Shown piece after piece: positions 58,844-64,000 of a stretch of DNA of 64,000 nucleotides. The DNA is from Scleromatobacter sp038243995 (lineage in GTDB: Bacteria; Pseudomonadota; Gammaproteobacteria; Burkholderiales; Burkholderiaceae_C), in contig JBBRTV010000001.1 in the NCBI GenBank assembly GCA_038243995.1, positions 169,782 to 233,781 of the forward strand. The letters are read 5' to 3'. The notes beneath the pieces were generated by a model. That model saw nothing but the letters and a program-made list of their open reading frames with translations, searched no databases and had not been told where the DNA came from. Each line of letters opens with the position of its first letter. Within the stretch, counting starts at the first letter, position 1. The position numbers and the translations under genes were made by a program.

Positions 58844-59887
58844 TCAGGGCATCCAACCGAGGCGGATGACTTCGAAATCGCTCGCGGCGAGCGTCGCGAA
58901 AGCCGGATTGAGGATGCCGTTGTCCCAGCGCGTGTCGAAGGTGCCGCTGATGTACATGTCGGTGCCGACGCTCGAGAAGAGCAGGCCGTAGGTCTGCATC
59001 GCGCGGAAAATCTTGCGCACGTGCGGGTCGGCGGTGCGCAGCGCCGGATCCTTCCCGTTGACGCTGGTCTTCAGCCGCAGGCGGGCGCCGAACGGCAGTG
59101 CGCCGGGCGTGGTGCCATCGGTGTGGGAGGCCGGGAAGACGTGGCCGTTCGCGGCGCGCAGAGTCACGCGAAGGGCGTGCTGGATGACCGGCACGGCGTC
59201 GCTCCAGGCCTCGTCGTAGCGCACCATGCCGGGAAACATCGCCATGCCCGACGCCTCGGCGGACGTCCAGCCCTCGGGACGCCGGTTGTTGGCGCCGAGG
59301 TCGAAGTACGCGCCCGCGCCGGCCTTCCATCTCGCCTTCGCGCTGTCGTAGTACACGTTGTAGAGCTCGTACAAGCCCTTGTTGGTGCAGTCGATGATGA
59401 TCATGTGTCGATCCGCGCTGTTGCGCTGGTCGACCTTGCCCGGCGCGCCTCCTTCGATCCAGTGCGGCTGCGTGATGGCCTGCGCCGGGATCGGATAGAA
59501 GGGCAGTGACGCGCCCGTCGCGTGGTTCACGCCATCGCTCTCGTCGGCGTACTGGAACTTCACGGCCACTTTGGGTTGCGCGCCGTTGACGATGGAATAC
59601 GGATAGCCGTACACCGCGGCGCTGCCGGCCGAGACGGTGCCACCGAACTCGGGGTGCAGCGTGCGCGTGCCGCCATTGCTGATGTAGGCGATGTAGGCGG
59701 CCGAGTTCGTGTCGACCGGCGCGGCGCTGACGTTCGCATTCCACCAGTTGTCCACGGGAAAGACGGGCAGCGGCCCGGGCGGGGGGGCGCCTTGCGCGGG
59801 GACGGTCGCCGGGCACTGGGCCCACGCGGCCGAGAGCGTGGCGCAGCAGAGCAGCGTGCTCGACAGCACGGCGTGAAGAGTTTTCAT
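58844..59887 (-). CDS. Secreted hypothetical protein
   Basis: 347 residues from ATG 59887, with AAGGA 8 bases upstream. A clear signal peptide (MKTLHAVLSSTLLCCATLSAAWAQ) ends in AWA-Q. The mature part is rich in aromatic residues and beta-structure (FPVDNWWNANVSAAPVD; YPYSIVNGAQPKVAVKFQYADESDGVNH; DRHMIIIDCTNKGLYELYN; SHTDGTTPGALPFGARLRLK). It resembles secreted proteins of unknown function seen in several soil bacteria; no catalytic motif is recognised. Confidence 0.78.
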   Translation of the reverse strand: MKTLHAVLSSTLLCCATLSAAWAQCPATVPAQGAPPPGPLPVFPVDNWWNANVSAAPVDTNSAAYIAYISNGGTRTLHPEFGGTVSAGSAAVYGYPYSIVNGAQPKVAVKFQYADESDGVNHATGASLPFYPIPAQAITQPHWIEGGAPGKVDQRNSADRHMIIIDCTNKGLYELYNVYYDSAKARWKAGAGAYFDLGANNRRPEGWTSAEASGMAMFPGMVRYDEAWSDAVPVIQHALRVTLRAANGHVFPASHTDGTTPGALPFGARLRLKTSVNGKDPALRTADPHVRKIFRAMQTYGLLFSSVGTDMYISGTFDTRWDNGILNPAFATLAASDFEVIRLGWMP

Positions 59888-60036
59888 GGCAGCGTTCCTT
59901 CGGAAAGAACCGGATGTTGGCAAGCTGGCGGCCCGCGGGTGCAGCCGCGGCGCGCTGTCGAGCGCGCCGCAGCGCCGCGGGAGAAGGCCGACCGCATGCC
60001 TGCGCGCCGACGACGATCCGCTGCGGACTGCGGACA

Positions 60037-60951
60037 TCAGTCCCCCGCGGGCTCCGGGAGCACGTTGGAGATTCCGGCGGCGACGTGGCCCGAAGGCACG
60101 TGGCTCGCCGCGCTCTCGACGTGGCGGGTCTGGTCATCGAAGAAGAAATCGGGCTCGAATTCGCGCAGGAACTCGCCCTTGGGCAGGCCGCCGAGGAACA
60201 TCGCTTCGTCGATGTCGATCTGCCACTCCATCAAGGTGCGGATCGCGCGTTCGTGCGCGGGGGCGCTGCGCGCGGTCACCAACGCGGTGCGCACCGTCAT
60301 GCCGCCCACGGCGGCGCGTTGGAGCCGTTGGAGCGCGGCCAGCAGCGGCTTGAACGGCCCGGGAGCGAGCGGGGTTCCTGCCTGCGCGGTCTCGTGCAGC
60401 TGGAAGGCATCGAGCCCGTCGCGCTGGAAGACGCGCTCGGCTTCGTCCGAGAACAGCACGGCGTCGCCGTCGAACGCGATGCGGACTTCGTTCGGATGCG
60501 CGTCGGACGCGTGCGCCGAGTGCGGAAAGACGCGTGCGGCCGGCACGCCGGCTTCGAGGGCGGAGCGGACGTCTTCCTCGTTGGCCGACAGGAACAGGTG
60601 CGCGCCGAGCGGCTTCAGGTAGCGCCACGGACTGCGCCCGCGCGTGAAGGTGCCGCGTTCGATGGGCAACCCGTAGTGCCGGGCGGAACGGAAGGCCCGC
60701 ATGCCGGAAACCGGATCGTTGCGCGACAGGATCACGACTTCCACGCGCGGTTCCGGATCGCGGAACTGCAGCAGCTTGCGCACCAGAGAGTAGGCGACGC
60801 CGGGCCGGGCGGGGACGTCGAGGCGCTCAAGCTGCAGCTGCATGTAGGCGCGGTCGTCGGTGCCTTCGAAGACGCGATTCTCTTCTTCGAAGTCGAACAG
60901 CGCACGGGAGGAGATGGCGACGACGAGTCGGCCGTCGAGCGAAGCGGGCAT
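60037..60951 (-). CDS. Cytosolic 5'-nucleotidase (cN-I family)
   Basis: 304 residues. Similar to the 5'-nucleotidase group of PF06189, which dephosphorylates nucleoside monophosphates. Features include LVVAISSRALFDFEEENRVFEG at the N-terminus, VEVVILSRNDPVSGMRAFRSARHYGLP, RGRSPWRYLKPLGAHLFLSANEEDV and a HAD-like acidic pair (IAFDGDAVLFSDEAERVF). ATG 60951 is chosen; a TATCAT box ends 6 bases upstream on the minus strand, so the mRNA may be leaderless. Confidence 0.85.
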   Translation of the reverse strand: MPASLDGRLVVAISSRALFDFEEENRVFEGTDDRAYMQLQLERLDVPARPGVAYSLVRKLLQFRDPEPRVEVVILSRNDPVSGMRAFRSARHYGLPIERGTFTRGRSPWRYLKPLGAHLFLSANEEDVRSALEAGVPAARVFPHSAHASDAHPNEVRIAFDGDAVLFSDEAERVFQRDGLDAFQLHETAQAGTPLAPGPFKPLLAALQRLQRAAVGGMTVRTALVTARSAPAHERAIRTLMEWQIDIDEAMFLGGLPKGEFLREFEPDFFFDDQTRHVESAASHVPSGHVAAGISNVLPEPAGD

Positions 60952-60957
60952 CGCACG

Positions 60958-60963
60958 ATGATA
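60958..60963 (-). promoter_or_regulatory. -10-like box TATCAT before the 5'-nucleotidase gene (candidate leaderless start)
   Basis: On the minus strand TATCAT is separated from the ATG by 6 bases and there is no Shine-Dalgarno, the same arrangement as upstream of the CDF gene. Confidence 0.35.
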
Positions 60964-61063
60964 TGCGGTCGGCCGGGGGGCGGGCACGCGCGGCGCGAAT
61001 CCTGCGATTGCGGCGGCCGTCCGCGCACCGCGCCGCCGCCGGCCCGCGCAGATGCCCGGATGC

Positions 61064-62104
61064 TCAGTGCGTGAAACCGATGCGATTGCGGCGCGCGTTT
61101 GCCGCGGGGAGATCGTCCGGCTTCACCTCGTCATGGCTGGCCAGCCGCGCGTTGCCGAAACCTGTCATCCAAGCGCGACGCATCTCGCGCGGCGCCAGCT
61201 CGGCGAGGCGATCGATCACGTCCGCGCGCGGCGTCGGGGCGAAACGCTGGCCCCAGTCGTGATCGCGGCGGATCTCGTCGTACATGCGGCGGGCGATCGT
61301 GCAGGCCGCCGCGTGATCGGGCGACTGCACCTGGTAGACGTTCATCCGGTCGAGGATCGGCTCGGGAATCGACCGCTCGTCGTTCGCCGTCGCGATCCAG
61401 ATCACCTGGCTGGCGTCTATGGGTACCTCGGCGAACTCGTCGGTGAATGCCGCGGCGGTGTCGTGCTCCATCAGCCCGTACAGCGAGCCGAGCGGGTCGT
61501 AGGCGTGCTCGCCACGGGCCTTGTCGATCTCGTCGACCACCATCACCGGGTTGGCGTACTGGCCGTCGACCAGCGTCTCGAACACCTTGCCGGGGCGCGC
61601 CCCCTTCCACTGGCTCGAGGAGCCACTGAGCACCCAGCCGGCGGTGAGCGAGCTCATCGAGATGAAGCCCATGCCGGTGCCGAGCAGCGCGGCGACTTCG
61701 CGCGCGAAATGGGTCTTGCCGATGCCGGGCGGGCCGAGCAGCAGGATCGGCATGATCTCGAGCGCGTCGCGGCTGTCCTGGCACAGCGCGATCTGCCGTT
61801 TCAGGTCGTCGAGCGCGTCGTGGAAGTTGGGCAGCTGGTCGTAGAGGTAGTCCATCGCCGGCAGTCCGGCCGGTTTCACATGGAAGCGTTCGGGGCCCTT
61901 CTCCAGCATCCGCTCGTAGGTGTTGCGCAGGCCTTCGTGTTCCTGTTGCTGCAGTTTCGCCAGCCGCTGGTTGACGGCCTCGAGACGATAGAGCGATCGC
62001 ATGCGCGCAATCGGAATCCGCGGGGACGGGGCGGACGCAGGGACGGGCGTTTCGTTCGATGTCGACAAGGCAACCTCCGACGATTCATGAACACTCGACT
62101 TCAT
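61064..62104 (-). CDS. Lon-like AAA ATPase without a protease domain
   Basis: 346 residues. The ATPase module carries Walker A LLLGPPGIGKTHFAREVAALLG, Walker B MVVDEIDKA and sensor VIWIATANDERSIPEPILDRM, matching the Lon-type AAA+ module, but no Ser-Lys protease domain follows. A helical, Gln-rich segment precedes it (NQRLAKLQQQEHEGLRNTY). Probably an ATP-driven remodelling factor; the partner is unknown. The start is uncertain: ATG 62104 keeps the conserved part, but ATG 62311 has a perfect GGAGG 8 bases upstream and would add 69 unusual residues. Confidence 0.8.
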   Translation of the reverse strand: MKSSVHESSEVALSTSNETPVPASAPSPRIPIARMRSLYRLEAVNQRLAKLQQQEHEGLRNTYERMLEKGPERFHVKPAGLPAMDYLYDQLPNFHDALDDLKRQIALCQDSRDALEIMPILLLGPPGIGKTHFAREVAALLGTGMGFISMSSLTAGWVLSGSSSQWKGARPGKVFETLVDGQYANPVMVVDEIDKARGEHAYDPLGSLYGLMEHDTAAAFTDEFAEVPIDASQVIWIATANDERSIPEPILDRMNVYQVQSPDHAAACTIARRMYDEIRRDHDWGQRFAPTPRADVIDRLAELAPREMRRAWMTGFGNARLASHDEVKPDDLPAANARRNRIGFTH

Positions 62105-62464
62105 TGAAGCAAAGCTGCGGGCCCTTGAGCGTCGGAACAGACCCTGCAGGCACCCGCTGTTTGCGCTAAAGCAAACGTCATGCCGGCTGCTGCCGGTCGG
62201 CGATTCGTGATCTGCGTCACGCGCCGCCTGCTCCCGAAGGGCGCCCGGCGCCAACTCGTCGGCGAACGAATCCAGATCGCGGCCGTGGGCGTATTCCCTG
62301 TAAGGCGGCATCGTCGTCGCCTCCGGATGCGACAACTCGTCGCGCGCATCGCCACTCGACCGTGCGGGTCGCTTGCGCAAACGTGCCGGCTCGCTGCACA
62401 CTCTCGCGCGCCGCCTCCCGCGCGGCGCCAAACAAGGACTTCCTGCCGTGAAAGTGAATCACCC
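62105..62464. promoter_or_regulatory. Divergent region between the AAA ATPase and the ECF sigma operon
   Basis: 360 bases. A short dyad TTTGC-GCTAAA-GCAAA lies at about 62,160-62,175. A GGAGG-N8-ATG on the minus strand (ATG 62311) could open a longer AAA protein or a leader ORF. Promoters for both directions must lie here, but no -35/-10 pair is clear. Confidence 0.35.
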
Positions 62465-63103
62465 ATGATCGCACCCGCTGCCGGCGCCGCGCCTGACATC
62501 GAACAGCGCCTGGCCGACTGGCTGTCTCGTTGCGCTCTCGGCGACCGCCAGGCGTTCCGCCAGCTGTACGAAGCGACTTCGCCCCGTCTGCTGGGGGTGA
62601 TCGCGCAGCTCGTCGGGCGCGGCGCGCTGGCGGAGGACTTGCTGCAGGACGTCTACGTGCGGGTCTGGAAAGCGGCCGGCCAGTACCGGCCGGGCGCCGG
62701 ATCGCCGATGGCGTGGCTCGCGGCGACTGCACGCTACCGCGCGATCGACCACCTGCGTTCGCGCAACTCGCGCCCCGAAGTGGCCGTGACGGACTTGCCG
62801 TCGAACGCGCATTCGGACGATCCGGACGACGACCCGACCGACCGGATGCACGATCCGGGCCCCGGCCCGGCCAAGACCTTCGAGGCGCAGTCGGAAGCCG
62901 GTGCGGTGCAGAAGTGCCTGGAAGCCCTGCAGAGTTCGCAGCAGCAGTCGATCGCGCTGGCTTACTACCAGGGCCTCAGCCACGGCGAGATCGCCGTGCA
63001 CCTGGGCGCGCCGCTCGGCTCGGTCAAGACCTGGGTCCGGCGGGGCCTGATCGCATTGAAGACCTGCCTCGAACGCTGTGGGTGGTCGGAGGCCACGTCA
63101 TGA
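62465..63103 (+). CDS. ECF-family RNA polymerase sigma factor
   Basis: 212 residues. Region 2 is visible as AFRQLYEATSPRLLGVIAQLVGRGALAEDLLQDVYVRVWKAA and GSPMAWLAATARYRAIDHLRSR; region 4 as ALQSSQQQSIALAYYQGLSHGEIAVHLGAPLGSVKTWVRRGLIAL. A polar Asp-rich linker separates the two. It redirects RNA polymerase to a stress or envelope regulon; resemblance to the SigK/RskA type is suggested by the partner. The stop overlaps the anti-sigma start by 4 bases. Confidence 0.93.
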   Translation: MIAPAAGAAPDIEQRLADWLSRCALGDRQAFRQLYEATSPRLLGVIAQLVGRGALAEDLLQDVYVRVWKAAGQYRPGAGSPMAWLAATARYRAIDHLRSRNSRPEVAVTDLPSNAHSDDPDDDPTDRMHDPGPGPAKTFEAQSEAGAVQKCLEALQSSQQQSIALAYYQGLSHGEIAVHLGAPLGSVKTWVRRGLIALKTCLERCGWSEATS

Positions 63104-63801
63104 ATCTCATCGCCGGAGAACTTCCCGACCGCCTGGCGGCCGAATACGTGCTGGGCACGCTGACGGGCGGCGCGCGGCGTCGTTTCGATTCGTTGCTGCC
63201 GGCCCACCCTGCGCTGCGCGGCGCCGTGGCGGGCTGGGAGGCGCGCCTCCTGCCGATGGCGCTGAAGACGGAGGGGATCGCGCCACCGGCCAGCGTCTGG
63301 AGCGGCATCGAGTCGCGCCTGGGCTGGGGCGCGCAGGCAGCGGCGGCACCTGCCGCGAGCGCGACCAGGGCGGCGACGCCGCTGACGAGCAAGCTGCGCT
63401 TCTGGCGCGCCTTCAGTGCGATGGCGTCGCTGCTGGCGCTGATGCTGGCATTGCTGATGCGGCTTGCGCCCGCCGAGGCGCCCATGATCGTCGTGCTGCG
63501 GGCGACGACGGGCACCGAGACCCTGGTCGCCGGCCTCAGCGCGGATCGCCGCCAGCTCTCGATCCAGCCGCTGCAGCCGGTCTCGTTGACGGAATCGCAA
63601 TCCCTCGAGCTCTGGGCCTTGCCGAAACAGGGCGCGCCGGCATCGCTGGGCGTGATCTCGGCCAAGGGCCTGACCGCGCTGTCCAGGAAGACATTCCCGA
63701 AGGACACGAAGGGCCTGGCCGTGACGCTCGAGCCGCTCGGCGGCTCGCCGCACGGCAAGCCGACGGGGCCGATCCTGTTCGTGGGCGACCTGACCCTGTA
63801 G
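63100..63801 (+). CDS. RskA-like anti-sigma factor
   Basis: 233 residues. The cytosolic N-terminus (about 1-80; LAAEYVLGTLTGGARRRFDSLLPAHPALRGAVAGWEARLLPMA) matches the anti-sigma domain of RskA-type proteins; one membrane helix follows (AMASLLALMLALLMRL), then a periplasmic domain ending in TLEPLGGSPHGKPTGPILFVGDL. It should hold the upstream sigma factor inactive at the membrane until a periplasmic signal arrives. Translationally coupled to the sigma gene. Confidence 0.92.
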   Translation: MNLIAGELPDRLAAEYVLGTLTGGARRRFDSLLPAHPALRGAVAGWEARLLPMALKTEGIAPPASVWSGIESRLGWGAQAAAAPAASATRAATPLTSKLRFWRAFSAMASLLALMLALLMRLAPAEAPMIVVLRATTGTETLVAGLSADRRQLSIQPLQPVSLTESQSLELWALPKQGAPASLGVISAKGLTALSRKTFPKDTKGLAVTLEPLGGSPHGKPTGPILFVGDLTL

Positions 63802-63826
63802 CGGACGCAGCGGCGCTCCATGAAAG

Positions 63827-63857
63827 AGGGGCGCCCTGCTCGCAGGGCGCCCCTTCC
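63827..63857 (+). terminator. Intrinsic terminator of the sigma/anti-sigma operon
   Basis: AGGGGCGCCCTGC (63827-63839) and GCAGGGCGCCCCT (63842-63854) form a perfect 13-base stem, followed by TTCCTC. The group II intron begins 7 bases later. Confidence 0.85.
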
Positions 63858-63861
63858 TCAT

Positions 63862-64000
63862 GTGCGCCCAGCATGGGCGCACTCTTGAGGGTGAAAGTCC
63901 CTCCGTAAGTTGATCACGACGAACGAAGCGAAGCGCAACTGCATGAGGGCGACCGAGTGTGAGGAGGAAGCGTGGAGCGAAGCTGCGAGCCGATGGACAA
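63862..64000 (+). mobile_element. Group II intron, 5' end (probable bacterial class C; cut by window edge)
   Basis: Starts with GTGCG, the group II 5' consensus. GTGCGCCCA-GCA-TGGGCGCAC (63862-63882) is the first hairpin and GAGGGTGAAAGTCCCTC the next helix, the same opening as the Oceanobacillus class C intron (GUGUGCCCGGCAUGGGUGCA ... AGGGUGAGAGUCCC). The following CGAACGAAGCGAAGCGCAACTGCATGAGGGCGACCGAGTGTGAGG region is typical of domain I. It sits directly after a terminator hairpin, the preferred target of class C introns. The reverse transcriptase gene and 3' end lie outside the window. Confidence 0.85.

Overview
The window is a stretch of a high-GC (roughly 70%) proteobacterial chromosome. 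The purC...purE-purK-tsaC block next to a Calvin-type class II aldolase, the tsaB-rimI-family 4 uracil-DNA glycosylase run, the MidA/FolM-like/FolB/TtcA neighbourhood and the general gene content point to a betaproteobacterium, most likely Burkholderiales. Genus cannot be fixed from this window. Genes are densely packed, and many junctions are 4-base ATGA or GTGA overlaps. Because of the base composition, nearly every real gene has long antisense open frames; these were left out.

Region by region. 1-2.9 kb: the 5' part of a large TPR/O-GlcNAc-transferase-like gene and a small conserved protein. 3.0-10.1 kb: core metabolism (fba, purC, purE, purK), the thioredoxin-chaperone cnoX and tsaC. 10.2-13.5 kb: two SGNH/GDSL lipoproteins, the first with its nucleophile replaced, and an OmpW-type porin. 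13.5-17.7 kb: dacB, then the tsaB-rimI-udg operon. 17.8-23.1 kb (minus): folB-ttcA, a DUF4136 lipoprotein, a hypothetical gene, then glmU translationally coupled to an Stf0-like sulfotransferase, with a hairpin abutting the glmU start. 23.1-30.4 kb: a FolM-like reductase divergent from midA, then cca, a lytic transglycosylase and a GST. 30.8-39.1 kb: an accessory region with an HlyD-family adaptor, a C39-peptidase ABC exporter, a TPR/HTH regulator and, divergent from it, a clostripain-like (C11) cysteine protease, followed by a tail-anchored protein. A lower-GC block covers the facing halves of the regulator and protease genes. 39.2-42.8 kb: an HscC-type Hsp70 with a membrane-bound J-like partner. 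43-47 kb: a secreted nuclease, a CDF metal exporter, dtd and a cupin. 47-49.2 kb: a lower-GC island with an HAF-repeat secreted protein and gene debris. 49.7-58.6 kb: two paralogous hybrid histidine kinases and a REC-GGDKF-EAL protein. 58.6-63.8 kb: a secreted protein with a frameshifted small companion, a 5'-nucleotidase, a Lon-like AAA ATPase and an ECF sigma/anti-sigma pair. The window ends in the 5' end of a group II intron placed directly behind an intrinsic terminator.

The most unusual assembly is the exporter / TPR-HTH regulator / C11 protease region (30.7-38.2 kb). No substrate peptide with a double-glycine leader was found beside the exporter. The regulator and protease share a promoter region and appear to have exchanged sequence as one block.
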